Assembly: GCF_003473485.1 (NCBI RefSeq)
Contig: NC_053046.1
Coordinates: 13,216,001 to 13,280,000 of the forward strand
DNA: 64,000 nt
DNA from: Medicago truncatula
Taxonomy: Eukaryota; Streptophyta; Magnoliopsida; Fabales; Fabaceae
Reading direction: 5' to 3'
Positions 42,487-54,318 of this stretch are shown here, one piece after another. The notes beneath the pieces were generated by a model that did not search any database, had not been told where the DNA came from, and saw only the letters and a program-made list of their open reading frames with translations. The translations under genes and the position numbers were made by a program. The stretch's first letter is position 1. Every line of letters begins with the position of its first letter.

Positions 42487-43327
42487 GATAGGCATACACA
42501 CTTAGGTGGACATACCACTCTTATACCACCCTCAAGTGGCATTTTTAATAGTATTTTAATGGGGGCAATTTTGTCATTTACTTTTTTAACTCTCTTTTCT
42601 TTCTTTCTCTTTCTTCCTTTACCCTTTCTTCCTTTACCCTTTCTTCTTCACCGGCCAGTCCCACCACATTACCAGCACACCCATCCACCACCACCACTCT
42701 CCTTCCCGCTCACAACACTCCACCACCGTTGCTTCAGTCACCATCTCCGAACTCATCAACACCGTCGCCGCCGTCATTTCAGATCTAACAACCTCACAAC
42801 ACTACCACTCTCCTTCCCGCTCACAACACTCCACCATCGTCGCTTCAGTCACCATCTCCGAACTCATCAACACCGTCGCCACCGTCATTTCAGATCTAAC
42901 AACCTCACAACACTACCACTCTCCTTCCCGCTCACAACACTCCACCATCGTCGCTTCAGTCACCATCTCCGAACTCATCACCACCGTCACCGCCGTCATC
43001 TTACCTAACGCCGACCTCACCTCCTTCATATCGTGACCTGTAGATCAGGTCGTCTATCTCAAATATCGATGTCGTGTTCTCAGATTTCACCTTCGTGGCT
43101 TCGTCGTCGTGTTCACGCTTCTTGTTCCGGTCATGGCTTTTCCGGCGGCTGTGAGAGAGTCTGTCAGGGAAGAGAGAATGTGAAGGTAAAGGCAAAGAGA
43201 AGAGGAAAGAGGAAACGGGAAGAGAAAAAGTAAAAAAAAAATTATAAAAACAAATGCCATGTAGGATGGTAAGGGGGTGGTACAAGAGTGGTAGGGTTAA
43301 AAGGTGTCTATCAAAAATCGTCCTATC
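42487..43327. mobile_element. Diverged TIR element with GC-rich cargo, about 841 bp
   Basis: Left GATAGGCATACACACTTAGG and right end (…AGGTGTCTAT...CCTATC) are related inverted repeats over about 70 bp, including ACCACTCTTRTACCACC and GGCATTT blocks. The interior is much more GC-rich than its surroundings, contains the 111-bp minisatellite and CDS-like sequence, and may be captured host DNA. Superfamily is unassigned. Confidence 0.55.
42696..43000. repeat. Minisatellite, about 2.8 copies of 111 bp
   Basis: Units begin at 42696, 42807 and 42918 (ACTCTCCTTCCCGCTCACAA). The 111-bp period is 37 codons, so one plus-strand frame stays open through it (His/Arg-rich, TTLHHRRFSHHLRTH repeats). The skewed composition suggests a by-product of the repeat rather than a real protein. 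Confidence 0.93.
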
Positions 43328-43344
43328 AATATACCAAAGGAATT

Positions 43345-43680
43345 TGCAAGTAATAAAGTGTATTTTTGGTTCACCTTAGGTTAGCATAGCATATGTAAGG
43401 TTGTATGACAGGCACAAGGCCGTGTCAATGCTTGGATGCATTTTTACATTTTCAAGTATATATGTAGGTTGTGTGCAAGGGCCATAACAAAGAACCACGT
43501 GAAAATGACTCATTCCTTAGGGCTTTTGTATAAAAAGAATGAAAAAAAATGGGCAACATGTTCTTGACTAGTAGGAAAAGTCTGGAGGCAAGCAAGAAGT
43601 AAATTTGCAAGGACAAAAACAGATATAATGTTTAATGGGACTGGGAAAATTTGCAAGTATATTTGTTTGATTTTCAGTTG
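43345..43680. repeat. Intergenic duplicate segment, copy 2
   Basis: Partner of 38608-38935. With the hAT-like pair (36622 and 43836) it shows that the spacer after lectin 4 and the spacer after lectin 5 share ancestry, though the order of parts differs. Confidence 0.65.
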
Positions 43681-43835
43681 ATGATTCTATATTAATAGTC
43701 TCTTCATTAATTAGTAGCTGCCTCATACGAGTTATGATTGTTGTTATGTTGCATAATCATGTTGAGCCTTATTGTCGTCATTATGCACCTTTTCATGTTG
43801 CTAGAGCTTTTGCCCTTCTTTTAAAAGATTGTGAT

Positions 43836-45342
43836 GAAGGTTGTCGGAATTGGAATTTTGCTTTAGAAAAGGAACAACAAAATCGAAAATTGTAAAATCT
43901 TAATCGAAGGATTTTACTCAACTAGTTTTGTAGAATATATAGGATAGCAAAATCAAAAATAGTAAAATCGATGGATTCTATCAAAATAAAAATAATGTTA
44001 AAATATATATTATAAATTGCATATAGTCCACAAAATATTATTTTATAAATTATATGGGTGTTGCTAACCAGCCTGGGGCACTGGTTTACCACAATTAAAG
44101 TGAAAAATTAGTCAATTTAATTAAAATAGGAAAACACTGCATTTAATACTCTTTGAAAAGATAGTTACAGAACACACGCTTCTTTTCATTTGTTTTTCTT
44201 GTGAATTTTTTTTGTTTTTTTTTTTTTGTTGAATCCACTTGCTTTCTTTTATATCAACAATTTTCTTACTGTGAATTTTGCTCTAACCGATTTTGTTTTT
44301 CTATGAATTTTATTTCTGTGAATTTTATTTAATCAAAGAAAAAGTGTAAAAGGGAACTTGTTGAAAAGTGGTCGCAGAGAGATGCTGTATGTTACTTTAA
44401 GAAATTGAGAAGCTAGAAATAGAAGGAAGGTTAAAGTGCAACGGTAACAATGCGTGTATTGAGTCGTGTATATTGATGCCGACTTTTAAAGAGTATTGAA
44501 TAGAAACCTTTCCTATGTTAATTAAGTTGACCAGATTTTCATTTTAATTGAGGTTAATTAAATGGGACACATTAATTTTATTGTTCCTTAACTAGTATCC
44601 CCGAGGCACTGGATAGTATTGCCCAAATTATATATAGTCCACAAAATTAATGCTAAATTTTCATAAATGACTCAGTTTGAAGTCCACAAAATACTTATAC
44701 ATAAATGACTCAAAGTATAACTGCCAAATATTAATTTGTAGTCATAATAATGTTGAACAACCAAGACAAAATACTTACAATAAAATCCTAGATGCCTAAC
44801 AAAATACATGATCATAAGTGACTCTTAAGTTTCAAGGTAAAGACTAGATGCCTGACAAAATAGTAAATTATAAATAACTCAATTTCTTATTCACAAAATA
44901 CTTAAAGGTTGATGAAGTTGATTGAAGACGGAAGATTGACGAAGCTGATTGAAGAAATAATCAAAACAAACAGTGATGATTGAAGAGAAAATGGAAGGAA
45001 ACGATCTGGTTAGGTTTGGTTCATTTTGAATGGAAGGAAACAATTGTACGGTGAAACAACACTGGTTGTGAAAGAGAGAAAAAAACATTCATTTAAGTAA
45101 ATTTATTGAACCGTGGTAATTTACAAACCGAGTCAACGGACGAACCAGAATGACCTATAGAATCCTTCAAAATCATGTAAAAAGAACCTTTTGCAAGGAT
45201 TTCACAACTTTGTGCGATTTTGATGTGATTTTACTAGAGTTTTGTCTGTTTTTGGATTTTGTAACGGATATGGGTCGATGAAGGTGAGTAAAGTTGCAAA
45301 ATCTTGGATTTTGGGATTTAAGTTGTGATTTTGACAACAAAG
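43836..45342. mobile_element. hAT-like non-autonomous element B, 1507 bp, with nested insertion
   Basis: Same family as 36622-37267 (shared ends with GGTTGTC/GACAAC and shared interior). Flanked by the exact 8-bp duplication ATTGTGAT (43828-43835 and 45343-45350). It has been enlarged by the nested MULE-like element at 44056-44624. Confidence 0.8.
44056..44624. mobile_element. MULE-like element nested in hAT-like element, 569 bp
   Basis: Imperfect inverted ends GGGTGTTGCTAACCAGCC and GGATAGTATTGCCC, flanked by the exact 9-bp duplication AAATTATAT (44047-44055 and 44625-44633). A 9-bp duplication fits Mutator-like elements. No transposase is visible. Confidence 0.8.
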
Positions 45343-45395
45343 ATTGTGATAGGTTTAGCAACCATTATCGTTTCTTTACCTTATCATCTTTCAAC

Positions 45396-45975
45396 TTTAA
45401 TCATCACAACCTCACAAATTTTTTTATTCGCGCTGTCATTTAATGATACCAAATATTTTTATTTCCTTTCTTCAAACTCGCGAATATATTGACACACACA
45501 TTAAAGTTCAGAGTAATATTTTATGTATGTCTGTTTGTTTTTTTTGTTACGCTAATGCATATTTTTTTAGTGTTGTTTGGTTGAGTGCTACCTCACCGAT
45601 TTTTTTTAACTATTTTCTAATTTTTATATTTTTAAAAACTTTTAACTATTTTCCAATTTTTTTCTTCCAAATTCAATTGCTTCTTTAATTTAGTTTTTTT
45701 TAACCGTTCCATTTAATTTTTTTAAGGAGGTTCCATTTAATTTTATTACCTTTTTTTCAAAAGAATTTTATTATCTTTTTATCACTTGTATATTTAATTT
45801 CAATATCGTTTAATCATCACAACCTTACAAATATTTTTATTCACGCTGTCATTTAATGATACCAATTTTTTTTTTTTTGTTGAACGAGATACCAAATATT
45901 TTTATTTTCTTTCTTCAACCTCGCAAATATACACACACACACATTAGTGTTTAGAGTAATACCTTATGTATGTCT
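45396..45975. repeat. Direct repeat pair of about 150 bp
   Basis: TTTAATCATCACAACC... at 45396-45540 recurs in diverged form at 45809-45975, with a T-rich insertion in the second copy. Both include CACGCTGTCATTTAATGATA-like sequence and a CA microsatellite. No gene is seen. Confidence 0.65.
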
Positions 45976-46600
45976 AGGTTTTTGTTATTCTAATGCGTAT
46001 AATTTTTTTTGCCGTTGCATAATGTGTATGATTATTTTTATAAAATTTTGATTTTAATTAAAAGTAAAATTGTACATGTCTTTTCTTCAATAAAGGTATA
46101 GATGCCTAAAAAAATTATATATATATATTGCACCTTTATATTATAACAATTTATGCATATCTTTTTTTCGTAAAAAAAAAAAATTTATGCATATCTTTTC
46201 TTATTAAAAAAACTAAACATATATGTTTCTATGACACCAACAATGTAACAAATATAATATCATATAATATAAATTTTTATCTTTTTGAAAGACACCAAAA
46301 ATATGGTATTATTATAACGAAATTTGTTATAGAGTATATAATTAAAATAGAAAAAACTAACTATTTTGATATTATTATGTTATTATTTGAGGCTCCTTAA
46401 ATTGTTTCTCATATTCAAATATTTAACAAGTCATTTATATGATGATACAAATTTGTATTCATGTTACACAAAATAAACATTATTGAGTAAATATAGTATT
46501 TGTCAAAAAAATATCTTTTATTTTTTAACTTTTTAGCCTTAAAAAAATATCTTTAACATTTATTTATTTATTCTGTTAATTCATAATAAATTCAAAGTTT

Positions 46601-46697
46601 TGTCCTCATGAGTTTAGCTCAGTTGATAGGAACAATGCATATATATATGCCAAGTTCGGGGTTCGAACCCCGGACAACATAAAAAAAAAAAAAAAAA
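46601..46697 (+). mobile_element. Short tRNA-derived SINE, 97 bp
   Basis: Contains a Pol III A-box (TAGCTCAGTTGATAGG, 46615-46630) and B-box (GGTTCGAACCC, 46660-46670) inside a CGGGGTTCGAACCCCG arm, then a poly-A tail. It is flanked by the exact 9-bp duplication TCAAAGTTT (46592-46600 and 46698-46706), showing it was retroposed. It has no anticodon-arm fold, so it is not a functional tRNA gene. It appears to consist of the tRNA-related head only. Confidence 0.9.
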
Positions 46698-46706
46698 TCA
46701 AAGTTT

Positions 46707-48904
46707 GTAAGGATTAATATGACTTAAATTGAATTATAGAGCTTTGATAGTTGAACATTCACATTTATCATACTTGTGATTAAGTGAACTCATTGTGTGC
46801 TCTTTTGCAATGTATTCATTTGCAAGACATTATTGTTGCAACTGGCCGGAAGGGCAATAACATATGACTTCAGCTCTGGTTCTCCTGCTTTTCCTTCCAA
46901 TTCGGTACTAACTCTCCGCCTCTACTTTTGATAACTTAGCTTCCTTTTTCAATAGCCATCACATTCAATTCTTCCATCCAAGACTTTTTAATCAATACGG
47001 GTTTCAATCAAATGATTTAATGGATGAATAAAATCAATTGTTATATCATTACTTTGAGCAAATATTGAATCTATTTTGTTATTGCAAGTTCAAATCTCAT
47101 CCAATCAAAAGACCGCAATTGAAAAATATCTGATTAGTGCCTTAGAAAGTCGTTCATGAAATTTTTCTGCTGCAAAATCACATGAATAAAGAATTGGAGG
47201 GTGACACACATTTTATAATGAGACTGACTGGTTTAATTTTCACTGCAGAGATATAGTAAAGTTAAATATCTGCTAAGGTTAACTGGCTTATCAAGTCAAT
47301 GAGTGAAGGTGATGGGATTCTTCTCAAGATGTGACGCGTGGGCAAGTGTATGTTACTAGGATAGTTGCAACCAATCCAACACTCAAACCACTTAAAGGAC
47401 TTTAAATTTATTATCCATTTAAATTTATTATCCATAATAATTTCATTCGAGAAAGAATGATTATTAGTACTAGATAGATAAAGAACAATTCAATATTACT
47501 AATTTATGATATTTGGGTTTGGTCTAAAATAAGTTTTAGTTTCATCCATGGTGCGTAATTGTTTGAATTGTTGAATAGCATAGATTAAGTAATTGCAGCA
47601 AGAGTTCAATAGGTTTGACCAAATATAGAAAACAAACGATATAGGGATGCTTGTGGGGAAGTTATTACTCCTTGAGTTCACCATCCTATGGAAGCCTAAA
47701 AGTGTGTGAGAAAATTCCAAAGTTGAGTATTGTTGATTGTTAATTGAATCATCATAGTTAACATGTTGAATTGTTTCTAATGTGTTTCATCATATTGTTC
47801 AAGTAGGATTAGGATCATTGCCACTTCTCCTGTATAAGTTGTTTTTGATGGCTCTCCTACATAACATAACCAGCGAATAACTTTGCTTGCCTGCAATCTA
47901 AATGTATCTTTTTCTATTTTCTATTAACATAATTGTCTTGTCTTCTGAATCTTCTAGCTTTGCTTATAAAATGTTGAATACCATAAACATATGTAGCTGT
48001 TTTGCTCATTTGCATACCTTCTGAAAGTATTTTAAGTTGAGACTTCATAAAAATATTGCATTGAGTTTTAGGGAAGAAAAATTCTAAAAATGTGAGTGTC
48101 CATACTCCTATATTATTGTCTTTTTGAGATGAAGGACACCACTATATCATTGAGTTATAACTAAAATGAAGGTTCAAAATATAGTTCTTACACATCCATA
48201 AATGAGTTAATAAAAATAAGAAGGAAACAACTCAATTTATGATGTTTGAAAAAAAAAAGAATGTTGGAGTACTACGTCCACAATCCATACTCCTAAATCA
48301 ACAATCTTTTCAACTCTTCTGATTTTGAAATTACTACACAAATAACATGGATGGGGAAGAGATCAAACACAACTATATATGTGTGTTCCAGACCCATACC
48401 TGATAATCGTGCACAATTATACAAGCTAAAGTTTTAATACTGCTCAGTAATCTAAAGTCCCTCAAAAAATAAGTATTGTAATTGAAGATCAGAATATAAC
48501 AAAATTGTGTGATGCAACTTCAAATACTATTCAAAAGGAAGGAAGTCTTTGTAGCAATTATTTTTTAAGGGGTGACTGATTTTTTACTCTTTAAAATTCG
48601 ATTGTCTTTAGATCTATTCGATGTCGCTAATGTATATACACGGGTCGATTTTAGCTATTTGAGATAATTAGTGGTGTATCTAAATAGATAGACCTGACTA
48701 CTATCTCGAATATTGATCGTAGTATATGCTCTTTTGATGCTTTGATAAATATTTTAAAAAGGTGCACATTTCTAATGTTTGTGTAATATGTTTACTTAAT
48801 TCTCACATTTATAATCAACAACAATCTTTTAGAAAAATGCAACTATTTCCCTTAATTTGATTATTTTTCCTTCAAAACAATTTTTTTACAAAATACGTTA
48901 TTCA
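46707..48904. other. Non-genic stretch
   Basis: No gene or RNA is recognised. Open frames are at most 73 codons without domains. Confidence 0.4.
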
Positions 48905-48932
48905 ACCTGTGCGAAGCACGGGTTTTAACTAG
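48905..48932 (+). mobile_element. Helitron-type 3' terminus
   Basis: An 8-bp hairpin (ACCTGTGC-GAA-GCACGGGT, one G-T pair) is followed six bases later by CTAG and then T. That is the 3' layout of plant Helitrons (hairpin, then CTRR, inserted before T). The 5' TC end was not located, so the size is unknown. Confidence 0.55.
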
Positions 48933-49310
48933 TTATAATAATAATCAGACGATTTCTCATAAATGATCACCACATAGTACATCGACTTGCTGGTAATAGG
49001 TATTTGTTGTAAAATGATAAACTTTCAGTAATTTGTAAACATATTTTCACCAATAAATAAGCACTCCACAATTATACCCCCTTCTCCTCGTATTCCATGA
49101 TCGTTTTGAAAAGAAACATGAAAATTTCAGTGTTTTTTAACAACATTTTTTGGACTTAATATCTAGCTTTTTTTCCTTGGATTTTCCACCTAAATTAGTT
49201 GGCAAATGGCAACACACCTCTATGCAAGTTGCTTGTCGTATTCATTCGGCAATTGATTACTATATATACTTTATAAACTATTTTCCTAGCCGGCCAACAT
49301 AACACCCTCC

Positions 49311-49319
49311 TATAAAATA
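49311..49319 (+). promoter_or_regulatory. TATA box of lectin gene 6
   Basis: TATAAAATA 44 bp before the ATG. The leader TTTCAAGCATCACAAAATGG matches lectins 3-5. Confidence 0.75.
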
Positions 49320-49354
49320 AAAACACATTTTCCCTTAGTTTCAAGCATCACAAA

Positions 49355-50218
49355 ATGGCTCTCTCCAACTTAAAATCTAACAGAACTCTTTCTTCATCAC
49401 TCATCACAATCTTCATCATTTCCCTCTTCCTACAATACCACAATATCAAATCACAATCATCATGGCAATCACGACAAGTACCACGATCAGAAACCGTTGC
49501 TTTCAGCATAACGGAATTCGAGAAAGAAAATCCCGACATATTTTTAAGGGGTGACACCTCAATCTCCGACGGCATTTTAAGACTAACAAAAACTGACCAA
49601 TCTGGTAAACCACTCCCTAATACCGTTGGACGTGCGACATACCTCACGCCAATTCATATTTGGGATAAAACTAGTGGAGAACTAGCTGATTTCTCCACTA
49701 GTTTCTCCTTTATCGTGAACACAAACGATTCAGATCTCCATGGAGACGGATTCGCTTTCTATCTGGGACCACTACATTTTGACGTACCAAAAAATTCAAG
49801 CGGAGGGTATCTTGGTCTTTTCGACCCAGAAAATGCATTTCCTCCATCCAAAACCCCAATATTAGCTATTGAATTTGATGGTTTTACAAATGAATGGGAC
49901 CCTCCTTCATCATTTCAATCTCCTCACATTGGAATTGATGTTGGGTCAATTGTTTCCCTTGAATATGCACAATGGCCTATTAATTTTGTGCCAAGAAATG
50001 CTTTAGGAGAAGCTAACATAAACTATAACTCAGAGTCTAAAAGATTGAGTGTGTTTGTGGCTTATCCTGGGACTCAGTGGAATTCCACTAGGGTTTCAGT
50101 TGTTGTTGATCTAAGGAGTGTTTTGCCTGAATGGGTTAGAATAGGTTTCTCTGCAACTACAGGAGAACTGGTTGAAACACATGATATCATTAATTGGTCT
50201 TTTGAATCAGCCTTGTAA
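49355..50218 (+). CDS. Legume lectin 6 (group B), secreted, 287 aa
   Basis: Most diverged member of group B, with the same long N-terminus as lectin 5 (MALSNLKSNRTLSSSLI). Ligands are kept: Asp131 (HGDG), Gly151, Glu173/Asp175/Asn179 (IEFDGFTN, Gly replacing Ser), Asp182 and His191. The loop reads PPSSFQSPH. Sequons include NDS near 124 and NSS near 147, plus NST near 243. The ETHDIINWSF C-terminal motif is intact. The AATAAA seen after lectins 3-5 is altered here. It is the last lectin in the window, with no lectin seen in the remaining 14 kb. Confidence 0.95.
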   Translation: MALSNLKSNRTLSSSLITIFIISLFLQYHNIKSQSSWQSRQVPRSETVAFSITEFEKENPDIFLRGDTSISDGILRLTKTDQSGKPLPNTVGRATYLTPIHIWDKTSGELADFSTSFSFIVNTNDSDLHGDGFAFYLGPLHFDVPKNSSGGYLGLFDPENAFPPSKTPILAIEFDGFTNEWDPPSSFQSPHIGIDVGSIVSLEYAQWPINFVPRNALGEANINYNSESKRLSVFVAYPGTQWNSTRVSVVVDLRSVLPEWVRIGFSATTGELVETHDIINWSFESAL

Positions 50219-51254
50219 TAACCAGTAACTCTTGAAGTTTGGGGAGTTAAATTATTACTTTCAATATTCATAACTTCAAAGCTCATTTGTGCCCATATGA
50301 TAAGAACCGATATTTTATTCGTCCTTTTGTTAATTAAGCTTAAATTCAAACTAAAGTTGCCATGTCAGTATCATTAGCCATCAACTAACGTCAAAAATAG
50401 ATATAGATAAGGGAGCGAGACAAAAGAGAGTGCTCGGATTGCTTCCCATCTCCACTTAAGAACAAATATAAGACTTCAGCACAGAAGCATTACCTCCTCC
50501 AAAATTCAATTCTTCCATTTCCAAGATGCATGATCAAGATATATCATACTCCAACTTGTGGGAGGCTTTTGGAATTAAATAAAAACAAGATAGAGTTTAG
50601 TTTGCTTGAGGATATAGAAGAGGAACACCATAATTTGCAGTAACTTGTAGTGCAAGCTATTGCTATCTTTGAGCTATTTTAGTTAGAAAGCTTCCATAAC
50701 TATTTTCCTATATTCTTGGAAAGTTTTATCTTGTATGCTAGTGTGGAGTTTAGCCTAGTGTGATCCATCACTAAGATAGTATGAATACTTGTAAGCTTGC
50801 AAATTCACTCATTATGTGAGATTTCAATACAATTAATATACACTATGTTTTCTCTCATTTTTCTTTGTTTTCTATTCATCATTGATTCACTCAACATTAA
50901 CACAAGCCACTTGGATTATTTAGAATGGAAGCTGTGTTGGCCCGTTGGTATAGTCAAATCTATTAACATTTTAAATGACAAATGGCTGCGCCTCGAAACG
51001 GTTTCAAAATCTTGATTTTGAAACCTACTCACTCAAATATTTTCCTTGAAACATTTTTATTGAAGAACAATGGTGGAACAATGAGACTATTGATGATCTG
51101 ATTTACCTTTTAATTTGAAACAACTTAGATTAAGCAAATTCCTCTGCTAAAGAAGGATGTACCGCTATTATGGGTATCGAGAAGAAAAAAAGAAGAAGAG
51201 AAAAGAGTAAATTAAAAGCGAACTCAAACAACCCCTCTAAGAAGCAACAACATA
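50219..51254. other. Non-genic stretch after lectin 6
   Basis: No further gene is recognised. The only frames are short and without motifs. Confidence 0.4.
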
Positions 51255-51432
51255 CATCCTCCGGTCACTATTATAAGCAAAATTTTACTTTTTAGGTTCA
51301 TTCAATAGCAAAATTTTACTTTTTAGGTTCATTCAATAAATGATATATGTGGCCTATTTAATGAACCACATACATCATTTATTGAATGAACTTAAAAAGT
51401 AGATTTTTGCTTATAATAATGACCGGAGGGTG
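51255..51432. mobile_element. Stowaway-like MITE, 178 bp
   Basis: Same family as 6327-6472 (ends CATCCTCCGGTCACTATTAT and complement), flanked by TA (51253-51254 and 51433-51434). One arm carries an internal duplication of AGCAAAATTTTACTTTTTAG, which the other arm lacks. Confidence 0.85.
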
Positions 51433-51465
51433 TATATTTTTTTTAGAACTAGTAGCAACAACATT

Positions 51466-51668
51466 AAATGTATAGCTCCGAAATATTTTTCCAACATCCT
51501 AATTTACCGTTGGTATAAGCTATTGGGACGGCATTTTGTTGTTGGTATGAGAATTATAATATACGGTAGCAAGTGTCCGTTGGTATAGGTTTTAAGACAT
51601 ATACAAACGGATGTTGGACATTTGCCAACGGTTTTTTGCCGTTGCGAAATGGAAAATTTCTTGTAGTG
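51466..51668. mobile_element. CACTA transposon end fragment
   Basis: The right end reads AAATTTCTTGTAGTG, the complement of the CACTACAAGAAA terminus of CACTA elements. Subterminal CCGTTGGTATA / TGCCAACGG repeats in both orientations precede it, as is usual. The opposite end and transposase are not seen. Confidence 0.7.
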
Positions 51669-51708
51669 ATAGTCTAGTCCATGGTAGAAAAGACTAATAA
51701 ATAATATA

Positions 51709-52023
51709 GGCTTGATTGCACTTTTGGACCCCTATCTTTCCAAAAGTTGCGGTTATGGACCCCTAACTAATTTAAATACAAAACACCCCCCTATGTTTTG
51801 ATTCTTTGGCAGTTTTAGACCCCGAGCCCATTGTTGACTCGGTCAACACTGACGTGGCACCCTAAGTGAGGTGCCATGTGTCAATTTTTTTTTTTTTTTT
51901 TGCCTTGGGGGTCCAAAACTACCAAAGAATCAAAACATAGGGGGCTGTTTTGTATTTAAATTAGTTAGGGGTCCATAACCGCAACTTTTGGAAAGATAGG
52001 GGATCCAAAAGTGCAATTAAGCC
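51709..52023. mobile_element. MULE-like MITE, 315 bp
   Basis: Near-complete hairpin with ends GGCTTGATTGCACTTTTGG and complement, flanked by the exact 9-bp duplication AATAATATA (51700-51708 and 52024-52032). A central poly-T run lies next to TGGCACC...GGTGCCA. Confidence 0.9.
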
Positions 52024-52267
52024 AATAATATATGGTACTATAAAGAATTTTTTATCATATTTTCCAAAATTGTTTGATTAAGGTATATATATGTCAAAAT
52101 TTGCAATATGCGATAAAATAAATATGTAATTGTATCAATAATGTTCCTCATTGGCTATGAGACCTAACATTCACAATATTAACCATATCTCCTCGAACAT
52201 TCACAGTATGGTTGAAACTTTATCAGTTTGCTTTCCTTTAGCTTCGAATGGCACTTTAACTTACCAA

Positions 52268-52685
52268 GTGGAACAATAACAATCACTCCAACATCATTCT
52301 TAATGTTGATGTTAGTTGTCTCGGCTCTCCTATTAGAGCTTGCTATGTCGGAGTCTTAAGAAATAATGTTGGGTTTTATTTATCAGGTTTCTCTTACTAC
52401 ATCCAACATTTGTCTGACATTCTTCATGCTAAGTTATTTGCTATTTCCAAGGGTCTGATGTTGGCCAGAGAGATGGACATCTCAAAGTTAGTTTGTTACT
52501 CATATTCTTTACATTGTATCATTCTTATTAAAGGTCCCAACATGATATTCCATGTCTATGTTGTTTTGATTCAAGACATCAAAGATCTTATTGAGCAAAG
52601 CAATGTCACAATTTGCCACACTCTTCCCGAGGGAAACCAATGTGCAGATTTTATGGCTAAACGTTGTGCTTCATCAGACATATAA
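52268..52685 (+). pseudogene. Decayed RNase H domain of a non-LTR retrotransposon
   Basis: The frame is open and matches the RNase H-like tail (RVT_3 type) of plant LINEs: ILNVDVSCLGSPIRACYVGVL, LHAKLFAISKGLMLAREMDI, HTLPEGNQCADFMAKRCASS. Catalytic positions are damaged, with Glu in LHAEL now Lys and the Asp of SDSL now Tyr (YSYSL). No upstream reverse transcriptase is visible. It is a dead fragment. Confidence 0.75.
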
Positions 52686-54318
52686 CTCCTCCTCCATAAC
52701 TCTCCGCCAACAAATCGTTTGAGCCTCCTTAAAATTGACGCGGCTGCCACTTTCTTTTCTAGAAAGTAGTTTTTGTTCATTTTGTTTTTCTTTTTTCGTT
52801 TTGTTTGTTTGTTTTGGTTAGTCCTGTAACAAAAAAATGTTCCTCATTGGATAACCACTGGGTTACCTTAACAAAAAATAAATATACAACTAAGTGTGAT
52901 AGATTAACGGAAAAATGTGCACACTATTGCTCGTCTTATTCCTACTTTTAGCTTATAAATGTAAGACAATTATATAACTGTAATAAAAAAATATAGGAAA
53001 AACATTTGCATTAAAATGTGACTTTTGGTGGTTTGAGATAAAACTCTTTTTGGTGTAAAAAAGAAGAAGAAACCTTTAGCAATTTTTTGTTTAATTTAAG
53101 AAAATGTCTAGTTCATGTTTAATAATGAAGAATATTTTTCTATAAAATCTAAAAATATTTTTTAAAAAAGGGGCAATTAAAGAGATAAAAAGAATAAAAA
53201 AAATAAACTTTAACAATGTCCGAGAGTTCTAACCCTAAAACGGATATTATAAATATGTGTTCTTATTTTTAAATTTTGGCATGTTAATCCTCTTTTTTTT
53301 TAAGGGAATGAGACTTTAATAATTTAAAGTTCAGTTTAAAGGTAATTAAACCCAAATAAGATTTGTTCTACAAACTCCAATTCTCGAATTCTTAAATGGA
53401 GCTCATTAGCCTTTAAACTCCAATTCTCGGTTTGAATCTTGATTGTTACTATCGTCACTCAAAGACACTCAAGATACGCACATCATAAGTAATATTTTAA
53501 ATTATAAATGTTCCTCGTAGGAGTTTGTGTTAAGAGTCTCACATCAGATAGGAGATTGGCTGACAATGTGTTTATAAGTGGGGGTAATCCTAGTCATATC
53601 ATATCCCAATTTTTGACCTAAGACCCTACATTCATACACCCTCTGATACGGAATATTATCTGACTTTTCACAGAAAAATTCGACAGAGAGGTACTTTAAA
53701 ATACCTCATTTTTGGTTCGGTTTGAGGCCCGCGTTTTTGTTTTATTATTAGTCTTTTTTTATTTATTTATCTTTTTATTTTTATTATTTTTTATTTATTT
53801 TTATTTCCATATTTTAATTTATTTTTTATTTTGGTTTTATTTTGTTTTTCTATTTAGGTTATTTTATTTTATTTTATTTATTACTTAGAATAAGTCCAAT
53901 AAAAATATGTTCAAGGTCCAAAACTTTTTTTGCTCCACGCCACAATCAGTGCAATGTCAACCTTTCCTCTTCCAAAAATCATCATCAAAACCTTTTAATC
54001 ACCATAAAAAACCATTAAATCAGTTTTCCATTTTCATCAATCCCCTCAACTACAAATATAGCTTTCATTCCTCACTTTTACACACACCAAAAACCTCTTG
54101 AGTTGTCAAAGAGTTTCTCTCTCTTCTTTCTCCTTTAGCTTGTGTTGACGAGCTATTCTTTTCCACCTCTAATTATTTTTGTCTCTTCAGAAAAAGTCCG
54201 TTCGAAATTTTGTCCATTCGGGTACGTTTTTCCCTTCGTTTGTCCCTATCTTGTATTGTCTTGCATTTTATTTCTTTTTAGCATTTTTGCATTTCATTTT
54301 ATTTCTATTTATTAATTA
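52686..54318. other. Non-genic, possible LTR-derived sequence
   Basis: No gene is recognised. The part from about 53529 (TGTTAAGAGTCTCACATCAG) and the CT-rich block near 54100 look like pieces of LTRs, but no ends or duplications could be paired. Confidence 0.3.

Noticed and set aside
42442..43008. 188-codon His/Arg-rich protein
   Set aside because: The frame stays open only because the 111-bp tandem unit is a multiple of three. Composition is repeat-driven and no start context or homology is seen.
46601..46697. Functional tRNA gene
   Set aside because: A- and B-boxes are present, but the acceptor and anticodon arms do not fold, a poly-A tail follows and target duplications flank it. It is a SINE.
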